43,363 nt of DNA from Xenophilus azovorans DSM 13620 (GTDB lineage Bacteria; Pseudomonadota; Gammaproteobacteria; Burkholderiales; Burkholderiaceae_C). Location: positions 1-43,363 of the forward strand of contig NZ_JQKD01000043.1 in the NCBI RefSeq assembly GCF_000745855.1, read 5' to 3'. Under the pieces are notes generated by a model. That model worked only from the letters and a program-made list of their open reading frames with translations. It made no database searches and was not told where the DNA came from. Position numbers and translations under genes: made by a program. Below, piece by piece: positions 7,934 through 16,020 of this stretch (within the stretch, counting starts at the first letter, position 1; every line of letters begins with the position of its first letter).

Positions 7934-8722
7934 ATGGCCCGCAAAAACAAGCCCATCCGCTCCGACATCGCCTGGAGCACCCCCGACCGCATCGAAGTGC
8001 ACGGCAAGAGCCTGCCCGACGAGATCCTCGGCCATCTCAACCTGGGTGACATGGCCTTCCTGCAGATCCTCGGGCGCATGCCGACGCCGCAGGAATCAAA
8101 CGTGTTCAACGCCATTGCGGTGACGCTGGTCGAGCACGGCATCACGCCGAGCGCATTGGCCGCGCGTCTGACCTACGCCGGTGCGCCCGAATCGCTGCAG
8201 GCGGCGGTGGCGGCCGGCTTGTGCGGCCTGGGCAGCGTGTTCGTCGGCAGCACCGAAGGCACCGCCAAAATGCTGTACGAGGCACTTCCGCCGGGCACCC
8301 AGGGCGCCGATCTGGAACGCATCGCCCGCGACACCGTGGCCGCCTTTCGTGCCCGCGGCCAGATCATTCCCGGGCTCGGCCATCCCTTGCACAAGCCGGT
8401 CGATCCGCGTGCCCCGCGCCTGTTCCAGATCGCCGCCGACAACGGCTTTTCTGGGGACTACATCCGGCTCGAACAACTGATCTGCGCCGAGGCCGAACGC
8501 GTCGCTGGCAAGTCGCTTCCCGTCAATGCGACCGGCGCCATCGGCGCCATCAGCTGCGAACTCGGGCTGCCATGGAAAATCGTGCGCGGCATCGGCGTCT
8601 TCGCGCGCGCCATCGGGCTGGTGGGCCATATCCTCGAAGAGAGCCACAACCCGATCGCGGTCGAGATCTGGCAACGTGTCGAAGACGAGGCCACCCAGCA
8701 CATCAGGCCACAAGGCGCCTGA
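7934..8722 (+). CDS. Citryl-CoA lyase-like protein (citrate synthase fold)
   Basis: A 262-aa protein resembling stand-alone citryl-CoA lyase and the C-terminal domain of ATP-citrate lyase, which share the citrate synthase small core. Visible are VEHGITPSALAARLTYAG with a catalytic-type His, GLGSVFVGSTEGTAKML, and the GLGHPLHKP motif typical of this group. It is too short for citrate synthase (~430 aa). ATG 7934 is preferred over an upstream TTG at 7913. It would cleave or form a citryl-CoA-like thioester. Having it directly after a CitE-like lyase is unusual, because both families do similar chemistry; they may act on different intermediates. Confidence 0.8.
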   Translation: MARKNKPIRSDIAWSTPDRIEVHGKSLPDEILGHLNLGDMAFLQILGRMPTPQESNVFNAIAVTLVEHGITPSALAARLTYAGAPESLQAAVAAGLCGLGSVFVGSTEGTAKMLYEALPPGTQGADLERIARDTVAAFRARGQIIPGLGHPLHKPVDPRAPRLFQIAADNGFSGDYIRLEQLICAEAERVAGKSLPVNATGAIGAISCELGLPWKIVRGIGVFARAIGLVGHILEESHNPIAVEIWQRVEDEATQHIRPQGA

Positions 8723-8732
8723 AGCGCCGCGG

Positions 8733-8957
8733 CTAGCGGCCGCGCTTGCCCTGCGTGGGGCGTACCACTGCATGCCACGGTCCAGCAAGATGGTCAGTGA
8801 CTCTCGGGATTTGAATGCGGCGTTGTACTCGCTCCAGTTGGTGGTCTTGTCGTGGGGCTGGACTCGATTGGGCTGAAGTGACACTCAACCACAGATCAAG
8901 CGGATTCAACGTGGACGGTGTACCTGCCTTGGGCTGGGGATTTGTTCAACAAAACCC
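8733..8957 (-). mobile_element. IS5-family insertion sequence remnant
   Basis: On the minus strand from about 8884 (GTG) the reading frame gives HDKTTNWSEYNAA.KSRESLTI, the N-terminus of IS5-family transposases. A one-base frame change follows MQWYAP, and the next frame reads TQGKRGR before a TAG at 8735-8733; the remainder of the IS is gone. Beyond the start, GGGGATTTGTTCAACAAAACCC (8936-8957) looks like a terminal IS end. The remnant abuts the stop of the citryl-CoA lyase-like gene on one side and that of a LysR gene on the other, marking a recombination boundary. Confidence 0.6.
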
Positions 8958-8959
8958 TT

Positions 8960-9877
8960 TCACAAAAAAAAGTTAGATCCCGGCCCGAACAGCGCGGCGA
9001 TTCTGTCTCTGAACCAACGATGACGGGGGTCCTTGTCATAGCGACGGTGCCAATGTTGCTGGATCGGAAATTGAGGGATGTCGTAGGGCGGAGGGACGAG
9101 TTCAACCTGACCAAGCTTTGCAAAGTGTGCGCCGACTGCGGTCGGGACTGTCGCGACAAGATCCGTGGCGGCAACAATTGCTGGAAGTGTGAGATAGTGC
9201 GTGGTGCGCATGCGAATTCTCCGGACAACGCCGCGACGATCCAGAAAATTGTCCACGAGTTCCTGACTCCTGATCGGTGTATCGACCAGCACGTGGTCGA
9301 GTTCCGAGTACCTGGACTTGCTCATTTGTTGAGCCGCAGGATGTCCTTTGCGCAGCATGCATGAGAAGCCGTGCATCCTCAGCCGCTGCTTGAAAAAGCG
9401 GTTGCTTTTGAGGTCAGGAAAATAGCCGAGCGCAATGTCCACCTGCCCCGACTCCATAGCCTGTTCCAGACTTTGCGGATCGTACGAAGAGGTGCGCATT
9501 GAGGCATGAGGTGTTAGCTGCTGCAAGGCTTGGATGAGCCCTGGCGCAAAGATCATTTCGGCCACGTCTGGCATCGCTAGGCAAAACTCCGTGGTCGTCT
9601 CGGCCGGCGTGAATCGCGGGGCGTCCAGTACGTTCTCATAGACGCGCTGCAGGATGTGGCGAGCCTCCTTTGCTGCTGCCACACCGCGTGGAGTCGGCTG
9701 CATACCTTCCGGAGTGCGAACGAACATCGGGTCGTCGAAGTGCTTACGAAGGCGCCCGAGCGCCGTACTGAGGCCCGGCTGACTCATGCCTAAACGCAGC
9801 GCGGCGCGGGTAACGCTGCGGCAGTCGTCCAAAGCGACCAAAAGAGACAGCAGATTCAAGTCGAAGGTCTTGGTCAT
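8960..9877 (-). CDS. LysR-family transcriptional regulator, NahR/NodD-like subgroup
   Basis: A 305-aa regulator with the winged HTH at residues ~5-65 (FDLNLLSLLVALDD, SVTRAALRLGMSQPGLSTALGRLRKHF) and a C-terminal effector-binding domain. The C-terminal WHRRYDKDP.HRWFR pattern matches the WHAKYxxDxxxxWLR of NahR, suggesting an aromatic-acid inducer. ATG 9877 is chosen because the HTH begins there; an ATG at 9979 would add 34 atypical residues. It is divergent from the P450 operon across 134 nt and is the obvious candidate activator of it. Its last few codons lie next to an IS remnant, so the extreme C-terminus may be altered. Confidence 0.88.
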   Translation of the reverse strand: MTKTFDLNLLSLLVALDDCRSVTRAALRLGMSQPGLSTALGRLRKHFDDPMFVRTPEGMQPTPRGVAAAKEARHILQRVYENVLDAPRFTPAETTTEFCLAMPDVAEMIFAPGLIQALQQLTPHASMRTSSYDPQSLEQAMESGQVDIALGYFPDLKSNRFFKQRLRMHGFSCMLRKGHPAAQQMSKSRYSELDHVLVDTPIRSQELVDNFLDRRGVVRRIRMRTTHYLTLPAIVAATDLVATVPTAVGAHFAKLGQVELVPPPYDIPQFPIQQHWHRRYDKDPRHRWFRDRIAALFGPGSNFFL

Positions 9878-9910
9878 AAGCCCAGCAAAAGCATCCTCAT
9901 CTGTAGAAAC

Positions 9911-9932
9911 AATACTTGAAATTCTTCGTATT
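9911..9932 (+). promoter_or_regulatory. Candidate LysR-type operator in the LysR/P450 intergenic region
   Basis: AATAC (9911-9915) and GTATT (9928-9932) form an inverted repeat with a 12-bp spacer, followed by a second GTATT (9933-9937). The region is AT-rich compared with both flanking genes and lies between the divergent regulator start and the P450 start. The spacing is compatible with a LysR recognition dyad, but no experimental consensus is available to test it. Confidence 0.4.
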
Positions 9933-10011
9933 GTATTGGCGGATAAAGCAACGAATCCTACACTGCTTCCAATCAGCATGCGACAGACGCTGCAGATGCC
10001 AGGAGACTACG

Positions 10012-11250
10012 ATGAGTACAACTGAAATGATGGCCAGACCCACTGCGCCCGGTAGCAGGTTCGACCTATTCAACCTGCCGGACGCGTATTACCGCGACCC
10101 GGCCCCGTTCTATAAAGCCTTGCGTGATAACGAACCGCTTCTCTGGAACAGCGATGGCTCGGTATTGCTGACGCGCTACGACGACGTCAAGGCGGTGTGG
10201 CGCGACCTGAGCGGTCGGGTGAACCGCGCCGAAGCCTATGCGAAGAAGTTCGGCGAGGGGCCGCTTCTTGAGCATCACACCTCGTCGATGCTGTTCCGCG
10301 ACCCGCCCGATCACGACCGGTTGCGCGACATCGTCAATCCGTTCTTCACGCCGTCATCGATAGAGCGGCTGCGCACGGCGGTTCGAGAGATCGTCGAACG
10401 GCTCATCGAGGAGGTGCGCGAGAAGCGCGAGATCGACTTCGTCGCCGAGTTCTCGTCACGTATCCCGATCCAAGTGATCTGCGACATCTTCGGTGTGCCG
10501 CGCAGCGACGGCCCATTGATCCGGGACCTCGGCGCGCAGGTACTGTTTCCCCTCAATCCAGCCGTCAGCGCCGAAGCGATCGCCGCCGGCCACGAAGCGA
10601 CTCGCAAGTTCAAAGACTACCTGTCCGAGCACTTTAACTATTGGCGCCGACAGCCAGTGGAAGACATGCCGACGAACATTATCAGTGCACTGGTCGCCGC
10701 CGAGAAGCGCGGCAACCCGCCAATCAGTGAAGTGGAAATGGCACACATGTGCATCCTCGTTCTCAATGGAGGGCACGAGACCACGACCAACCTGATCGGG
10801 CTTTCTACTCTGGCATTGATGAAGCATCCCGACCAAATGGCCCTGCTGGCCAAGGAGCCGTCCGTCATTGGCCCGGGGGTGGAGGAGTGCCTGCGCTACA
10901 CCACGCCGCTGCAGTTGCAGGGGCGGCGCACGACGCAAGAGGTACAGGTGCCTTCTGGGACGATCCCTGCCGACACTGAAGTCATCTTCGCGCAAGTGTC
11001 CGCCAATCGCGACGAGCGTGTGTTCGCCGATCCGGACCGCCTGCAACTCACGCGGCAACCCAACGCCCACTTGGCCTTCGGTGCGGGTATCCATGTGTGC
11101 CTCGGCCGACCGCTCGCCCGCATGGAGGCGGCCGAGGCATTGCCGGCGCTCGCACGGCACTTCCCGAGCATGCAGCTCATCGATGAGCCCGTCTTCGCCC
11201 GAAGCGCGCGGTTCCGCGGCATCCAGTCGATGCGCGTGCGACTCTATTGA
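10012..11250 (+). CDS. Cytochrome P450 monooxygenase (class I)
   Basis: A 412-aa soluble bacterial P450. Landmarks are the I-helix oxygen-activating motif GGHETT, the ExxR pair in EECLRYTTP, and the heme-binding loop HLAFGAGIHVCLGRPLAR with the axial Cys. AGGAG at 10001-10005 supports the start. Ferredoxin reductase and [2Fe-2S] ferredoxin genes follow directly, giving a complete three-component system. Downstream FAH and gentisate-dioxygenase-like genes suggest that the product is a gentisate-type diphenol, so a likely reaction is 5-hydroxylation of a substituted salicylate. P450 systems doing this on 3,6-dichlorosalicylate have, as I recall, been described in a dicamba degrader. The actual substrate is inference. 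Confidence 0.92.
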   Translation: MSTTEMMARPTAPGSRFDLFNLPDAYYRDPAPFYKALRDNEPLLWNSDGSVLLTRYDDVKAVWRDLSGRVNRAEAYAKKFGEGPLLEHHTSSMLFRDPPDHDRLRDIVNPFFTPSSIERLRTAVREIVERLIEEVREKREIDFVAEFSSRIPIQVICDIFGVPRSDGPLIRDLGAQVLFPLNPAVSAEAIAAGHEATRKFKDYLSEHFNYWRRQPVEDMPTNIISALVAAEKRGNPPISEVEMAHMCILVLNGGHETTTNLIGLSTLALMKHPDQMALLAKEPSVIGPGVEECLRYTTPLQLQGRRTTQEVQVPSGTIPADTEVIFAQVSANRDERVFADPDRLQLTRQPNAHLAFGAGIHVCLGRPLARMEAAEALPALARHFPSMQLIDEPVFARSARFRGIQSMRVRLY

Positions 11251-11257
11251 CTGCGCC

Positions 11258-12496
11258 ATGAGTGCCGGGATAGTGGTGGTGGGCGCAGGGCAGGCAGCCT
11301 GCCAGTTGATCGCATCGCTGCGGCAGCTGGGCCATGCCGAGCCGCTGACCCTCGTGGGGGCCGAGCCTTATTTGCCGTACCAGCGGCCGCCTTTGAGCAA
11401 GGACTGTTTGCGCCGCGGAGCGACCTTGGCGGATCTGTTGCTGCGGCCCACGTCCTTCTACGATTCGCAGCGGTGCCGGCAGATTCTCGGCCGCCGCGCT
11501 ATCGAACTGGACCGCGCCGCGCGCGTTCTGCGACTCGACGATGGTCAGGCTATCGAATATGAGCACTTGGTGCTGGCGACGGGTGCGCGCGCGCGTCGCT
11601 GGCCGGGCTTGGCCGACGTTTCGCCACACGTGTTCACACTGAGGAGTTGGGACGATGCGCAGGCCCTCGGCGAGCGGCTCACGAACGTGCGGCGACTTGC
11701 CGTGCTCGGTGCGGGTTATGTTGGACTGGAGGTGGCGGCATCAGCGGCGCAGCGGGGCATTGAGGTAGCTGTCTTCGAAGCCGCTCCACGCGTGCTCCAG
11801 CGGTCGGTCGGGACAGCCATGTCTGTGGCCGTGCAGCGGCTGCACGCGCAGCATGGCGTGCGGCTGTGCCTGGGGGCCACCGTGCGGGCCGTCGAGGTCT
11901 CCGCTGCGACCAATGCCAGGAACCCTGTCCGTTTGACGACCACCGACGAAAGCTTCACCGCCGATGCGCTCGTGGTGGGTATAGGCGCCGCGCCGCGCAT
12001 TGAACTGGCGCAGCAGGCAGGAATTGCATGTGGGCAAGGAATACGCATCGACGCTGCGTGCCGTACGAGTGATCCGCATGTCTGGGCCATCGGTGACTGC
12101 ACCGAGCAGGTTCTTGGTGATGGCGAGCCTCCGATAAGGCTGGAATCCGTGCAAAACGCGACGGATCAGGCCAAGTGCGCTGCCGCTGTATTGGCCGGCA
12201 AGCCGATTCCCCCAGCCCCGGTGCCATGGTTCTGGTCGGATCAGTTCGGCTGCCGGATCCAAGTAGCAGGCCGCTCGGCTGCCGGCGACGAGATCATTCT
12301 TCGATCCGTCGCAGAAAAGCGGTTGGCGTTTGCGGCTTGGCACCTTCGGGATGGGCGCGTCACCGCGGTCGAGACACTTGACGCGCCGGAAGACTTCATG
12401 GCCGCTCGACAGCTCATCCGCAGCGGCCGTTTCATCGAACGCGCGACCCTGTGCGACGACCGTGTGTCGCTGCGCGAGCTCGTTACTCAAACTTGA
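11258..12496 (+). CDS. NADH:ferredoxin reductase, putidaredoxin reductase type
   Basis: A 412-aa FAD flavoprotein that passes electrons from NAD(P)H to the ferredoxin encoded next door. It has an N-terminal FAD-binding GxGxxA motif (VVGAGQAACQL), YLPYQRPPLSK typical of the PdR/rhodocoxin reductase group, a second nucleotide-binding GAGYVGLEVA, VWAIGDCTE near the flavin, and a C-terminal reductase domain starting around WFWSDQFG. ATG 11258 is 7 nt after the P450 stop, so the two are co-transcribed. Confidence 0.92.
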   Translation: MSAGIVVVGAGQAACQLIASLRQLGHAEPLTLVGAEPYLPYQRPPLSKDCLRRGATLADLLLRPTSFYDSQRCRQILGRRAIELDRAARVLRLDDGQAIEYEHLVLATGARARRWPGLADVSPHVFTLRSWDDAQALGERLTNVRRLAVLGAGYVGLEVAASAAQRGIEVAVFEAAPRVLQRSVGTAMSVAVQRLHAQHGVRLCLGATVRAVEVSAATNARNPVRLTTTDESFTADALVVGIGAAPRIELAQQAGIACGQGIRIDAACRTSDPHVWAIGDCTEQVLGDGEPPIRLESVQNATDQAKCAAAVLAGKPIPPAPVPWFWSDQFGCRIQVAGRSAAGDEIILRSVAEKRLAFAAWHLRDGRVTAVETLDAPEDFMAARQLIRSGRFIERATLCDDRVSLRELVTQT

Positions 12497-12514
12497 CAAG
12501 GATCATCCACTCAC

Positions 12515-12835
12515 ATGACGACTCTTTACTTTCAAACGGCCGAGGGCGAGACCATTGAGTTGCAGGCCAAGGACGGCGCTTCGGTGATGGAGGCTGCCGT
12601 AGCCGCGAATGTGCCGGGCATCGACGCCGAGTGCGGCGGCGCCTGCGCCTGCGCCACCTGCCATGTCTACGTTGACGAAGCGTGGACCGAACGTCTGCCG
12701 GCCAAAACAGAACTTGAAATCAAGATGCTTGATTTCGCGGTCATGGTCAAGCCCACCAGCCGTCTGAGCTGTCGTCTCATCGTTGGCCCCGAGATCGACG
12801 GCCTTTCGATGTCTATTCCTGAATCGCAACATTGA
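12515..12835 (+). CDS. [2Fe-2S] ferredoxin, putidaredoxin/adrenodoxin type
   Basis: A 106-aa electron carrier. Four Cys ligands are visible: C-x5-C-x2-C in [11 protein letters not shown] and a fourth in RLSCRL, the spacing of the putidaredoxin group rather than the plant type. It sits between the reductase and the FAH-family hydrolase, completing the P450 electron-transfer chain. Confidence 0.93.
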   Translation: MTTLYFQTAEGETIELQAKDGASVMEAAVAANVPGIDAECGGACACATCHVYVDEAWTERLPAKTELEIKMLDFAVMVKPTSRLSCRLIVGPEIDGLSMSIPESQH

Positions 12836-12845
12836 CACACATCCC

Positions 12846-13715
12846 ATGAAGATTTGCCGCTTCGATAACGACCGCCTGGGCTTGGTAGACGGGGACACAG
12901 TGCGCGACGTCACTGCCGCGCTCGACGTTCTGCCAAATCACCGCTATCCGCTGCCCATTTTCGATCCCCTGATCGCGCACCTGCCCGAGGTACTCCAAGC
13001 AATTCGCCGAATCGCCCCGTCGTCGCCCACGCTGCCGCTCGCGGGGCGCCGGCTGCTGGCTCCGGTTGCGAATCCCGGGAAAGTCATCGCGGCGCCCGTC
13101 AACTACAAAAAGCATCTCGAAGAAGCCCGCGAGCAGGCCGAGATCCACCACAACGGCCAGGTCGCCGAAATCCAGAAGATCGGACTCTTCCTCAAGGCGA
13201 CAAGCTCCGTTGTGGGGCCGGGTCACGGCATCGAGATCCAGCATCCTGACCGCCGAAACGACCACGAGGCCGAACTCGTCGCTGTCATTGGCAAGGCCGG
13301 ACGCAACATTCCGCGCGAGCACGCGTTCGATCACATTGCGGCCTACATGATCGGCCTGGACATGACAGTTCGCGGCCCGCAGGAGCGCAGTCTGCGCAAG
13401 TCCATCGACACGTATTCCGTGGTGGGGCCCTGGCTCGTCACTGCTGACGAGATTGACGACCCGCAGGCGCTCGATTTCTGGCTCACTGTCCAAGGCGAGC
13501 CGCGCCAAAAGGCCAACACGCGCGATCTCGTGCTGGACATCCCAGCGTTGATCGAAATGGCCTCGTCCTATTACACGTTGCAACCAGGTGATCTGCTGTT
13601 CACCGGCACGCCCGAAGGCGTTGGGCCGGTGGTGCACGGTGACGTGATCACGGTCGATATCGAAGGCATCGGTCGCATGACGGTCGACGTCCGCAACGCC
13701 AGGAGAGACACGTGA
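12846..13715 (+). CDS. Fumarylacetoacetate hydrolase family protein, probable maleylpyruvate-type hydrolase
   Basis: A 289-aa FAH-fold hydrolase that cleaves a C-C bond in a diketo acid. It has VIAAPVNYKKHL, the metal-ligand region NDHEAELVAVIGK, AYMIGLDMTVRGPQ, and the family hallmark LQPGDLLFTGTPEGVGPV. Gentisate pathways use FAH proteins either as fumarylpyruvate hydrolase after isomerisation or as maleylpyruvate hydrolase acting directly. No maleylpyruvate isomerase gene lies in this operon, while LeuCD-type hydratase genes do, so direct hydrolysis to pyruvate plus maleate or citraconate is the better prediction. Its stop overlaps the next start (GTGA). Confidence 0.85.
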   Translation: MKICRFDNDRLGLVDGDTVRDVTAALDVLPNHRYPLPIFDPLIAHLPEVLQAIRRIAPSSPTLPLAGRRLLAPVANPGKVIAAPVNYKKHLEEAREQAEIHHNGQVAEIQKIGLFLKATSSVVGPGHGIEIQHPDRRNDHEAELVAVIGKAGRNIPREHAFDHIAAYMIGLDMTVRGPQERSLRKSIDTYSVVGPWLVTADEIDDPQALDFWLTVQGEPRQKANTRDLVLDIPALIEMASSYYTLQPGDLLFTGTPEGVGPVVHGDVITVDIEGIGRMTVDVRNARRDT

Positions 13716-14788
13716 ACACACTAAACCTCCCGACGTCTGCTTATGCAGGCGGCGCAGCAACAGCCGACGTCGCTACCCAGCGCGAGGCCTTCTACGAACG
13801 CATCGGACGGGCCCATTGCACGCCGCTGTGGGAAGTTCTGCATGACATCGTCACCAAGGAGCCGATCACGCCGTGCTTGCCCCACCTGTGGCAATGGAAG
13901 CAAGTTTGGCCGTGGCTGCAGGAAAGCGGCCAGTTGATTTCAGCCCTGGAAGCGGAACGCCGCGTACTCGTGCTGGAAAACCCAGGCCTTCGCGGAAAAA
14001 CGCGCATCACGCACAGCCTCTATGCCGGTCTGCAGTTCATCCTACCGGGCGAGATCGCACCGTCGCACCGTCACTCGCAATCGGCCCTGCGTTTTATCAT
14101 GCACGGCGCGGGTGCCTACACGTCCGTGGATGGCGAGCGCGTCACGATGAACGTAGGCGATTTTGTGATCACGCCATCGTGGACATTCCACGAGCACGGC
14201 AACGACAGTGGCGAGCCGATGGTATGGATGGATGGACTCGATCTGCCTATTGTAGAGTTGCTTGATGCCCAGTTCCGTGAGGACGGCCCGCGCACCACCG
14301 TGCAGGCGGTTGACCGCGAGGCGGGCCTCACGCTGTCCCGCTTCGGCAACACGATGAAGCCTGTAGGCTATAAGAGCCGGACACGCACGTCACCGCTGTT
14401 CTGGTATCCCTACGAACGCACGCGAGGGGCGTTGGAGACGCTGCGCCGCAGCGAAGCACCGCACCCGTGCTGGGGTCACAAGTTGCAATACACCAACCCG
14501 GTGACGGGCGACTGGGCGATGCCCACCATTGGCACCTTTATGCAGCTGCTGCCCGCAGGCTTCGTGGGCGAATCCTATCGCGCCACGGACGCCACGGTCT
14601 ATACCGTAGTGGAGGGCTCTGGCCGCTGTGTGGCCGGTGACAAGGTGCTGACGTTCGGACCGAAGGACGTGTTCGTCTGCCCCTCCTGGCTGCCTTACCG
14701 GCTGGAGGCATCGGCCGATACCGTGCTCTTTAGTTTCTCGGATCGTCCCGTCCAGGAGGCGCTGGACCTCTGGCGCGAGCGGTTTTGA
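13712..14788 (+). CDS. Gentisate 1,2-dioxygenase-like bicupin
   Basis: A 358-aa Fe(II) ring-cleavage dioxygenase of the gentisate/salicylate 1,2-dioxygenase cupin family. The N-terminal cupin has two His ligands in PSHRHSQSALRF and the third in TFHEHGND. A second cupin domain (GTFMQLLPAGF, GSGRCVAGDKVL) lacks an obvious metal set, as usual. GTG 13712 overlaps the upstream stop and is preceded by AGGAGAG. It is a distant paralogue of nagI at 38734 in this same window. It should open a gentisate-type ring between C1 and C2, giving (methyl)maleylpyruvate for the upstream hydrolase. Confidence 0.88.
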   Translation: MNTLNLPTSAYAGGAATADVATQREAFYERIGRAHCTPLWEVLHDIVTKEPITPCLPHLWQWKQVWPWLQESGQLISALEAERRVLVLENPGLRGKTRITHSLYAGLQFILPGEIAPSHRHSQSALRFIMHGAGAYTSVDGERVTMNVGDFVITPSWTFHEHGNDSGEPMVWMDGLDLPIVELLDAQFREDGPRTTVQAVDREAGLTLSRFGNTMKPVGYKSRTRTSPLFWYPYERTRGALETLRRSEAPHPCWGHKLQYTNPVTGDWAMPTIGTFMQLLPAGFVGESYRATDATVYTVVEGSGRCVAGDKVLTFGPKDVFVCPSWLPYRLEASADTVLFSFSDRPVQEALDLWRERF

Positions 14789-14831
14789 TTCTTGATCGAA
14801 CCACCAACACAAACACACCAGGAGACACCAA

Positions 14832-16010
14832 ATGACTTTCACGATGACTTCGGTCAAGACCGTGCTGCTATGCGCCAGCCTGGCCGTCGGCCCCTCCCTG
14901 CAAGCACAAACTCCCATCAAGATCGGCTTCCTGGCCGAACTGTCGGGCCCACAAAGTGCGCTGGGGCAAGACCAATATGACGGATTCATGATGGTCGTGC
15001 AGCGCAACGGCGGGAAGCTTGGCGGCGTGCCGGTGGAGTTGTTCAAGGAGGATTCGCAACTCAAACCCGACGTGGCGGTGCAGGCCACGCGCAAGCTGAT
15101 CGATAAAGACAAGGTGTCGATCATCACCGGCATCACCTTCTCGAACATCATGATGGCCGTCCACAAACCCATCACCGAAAAGGGCGTCTTCTTGGTCGGC
15201 TCCAATGCGGGACCAGCGCCCATCGCTGGCGCGCAGTGTTCGCCCTATCAATTCATAGTCTCGTGGCAGAACGATATGTTGTCGGAGGTGGTGGGCAAAT
15301 ATGCCGCCGACAAGGGCTACAAGCGGGTCGTCGCGCTGGCACCTAACTACCAGGCCGGCAAGGACTACATCGCCGGCTTCAAGCGCTTTTACAAATCTGA
15401 ACTTGCCGACGAAGTCTATACGCCGCTGAACCAGCTGGACTTCTCGGCCGAACTCACGAAGCTTGAAGCTATTCGGCCCGATGCCGTGTTCGTGTTCTAC
15501 CCAGGCGGACTCGGCGTCAACTTCGTACGCCAGTACCAACAGGCGGGCCTCATGGGCAAGATACCTTTGCTGTCCACGGGCACCACCGACGGGGCAACTC
15601 TGCCAGCGCTGCGCGACACTGCGCTCGGCGCGATCTCCGGCTCGTTCTGGGGGCCCGATTTCGACAACGCCGAAAGCCGGCGCTTTGTCGAGGAGTTCGA
15701 GGCCAGCTACAAGCGCATCCCATCGCAGTACGCGGCGCAAAGCTACGACGCCGCCATGCTGCTCGACGCGGCAATCGCCAAGGTGCGAGGCGACGTAGCC
15801 GATAAACCGGCATTCATGGCGGCCCTCAAGAACGCGGATTTCAAATCAGTACGAGGAGCGTTTCGGTTCAACAACAACAACTTCCCGATCCAGGACATAC
15901 CCGTTTTCGAGATCGCGAAGGATGCAAAAGGCCGCGTCAGCATGCGGACGCTGACGTTTCCCTTGCGCAATCACAAGGATGCGTACCACCAGCAGTGCCC
16001 ACTGAAGTAG
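14832..16010 (+). CDS. Periplasmic substrate-binding protein of a LIV-type ABC transporter
   Basis: A 392-aa type I periplasmic binding protein, LivK-like. It has a Sec signal peptide of about 25 aa ending SLQAQ, then IKIGFLAELSGPQSALGQDQYDGFMM and a second lobe with RVVALAPNYQAGKDY and FSAELTKLEAIRPDAVFVF. AGGAGACACC precedes the start. In Burkholderiales, binding proteins of this family inside aromatic operons often take up aromatic or organic acids. Here it heads a five-gene transporter embedded between ring-cleavage and CoA-dependent steps, so the ligand is probably the growth substrate. Confidence 0.9.
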   Translation: MTFTMTSVKTVLLCASLAVGPSLQAQTPIKIGFLAELSGPQSALGQDQYDGFMMVVQRNGGKLGGVPVELFKEDSQLKPDVAVQATRKLIDKDKVSIITGITFSNIMMAVHKPITEKGVFLVGSNAGPAPIAGAQCSPYQFIVSWQNDMLSEVVGKYAADKGYKRVVALAPNYQAGKDYIAGFKRFYKSELADEVYTPLNQLDFSAELTKLEAIRPDAVFVFYPGGLGVNFVRQYQQAGLMGKIPLLSTGTTDGATLPALRDTALGAISGSFWGPDFDNAESRRFVEEFEASYKRIPSQYAAQSYDAAMLLDAAIAKVRGDVADKPAFMAALKNADFKSVRGAFRFNNNNFPIQDIPVFEIAKDAKGRVSMRTLTFPLRNHKDAYHQQCPLK

Positions 16011-16020
16011 GAGTGATGCG

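Noticed and set aside
8096-8884. Long minus-strand frame overlapping the citryl-CoA lyase-like gene
   Set aside because: Only its first ~45 codons (the IS5-family remnant) have meaning; the remainder is the antisense shadow of the plus-strand gene.
12846-14788. The FAH and cupin genes as a simple duplicate of nagK and nagI
   Set aside because: They differ in length, order and motif detail from nagK (233 aa) and nagI (346 aa), and lack a nagL partner, so they look like an independently acquired pair.
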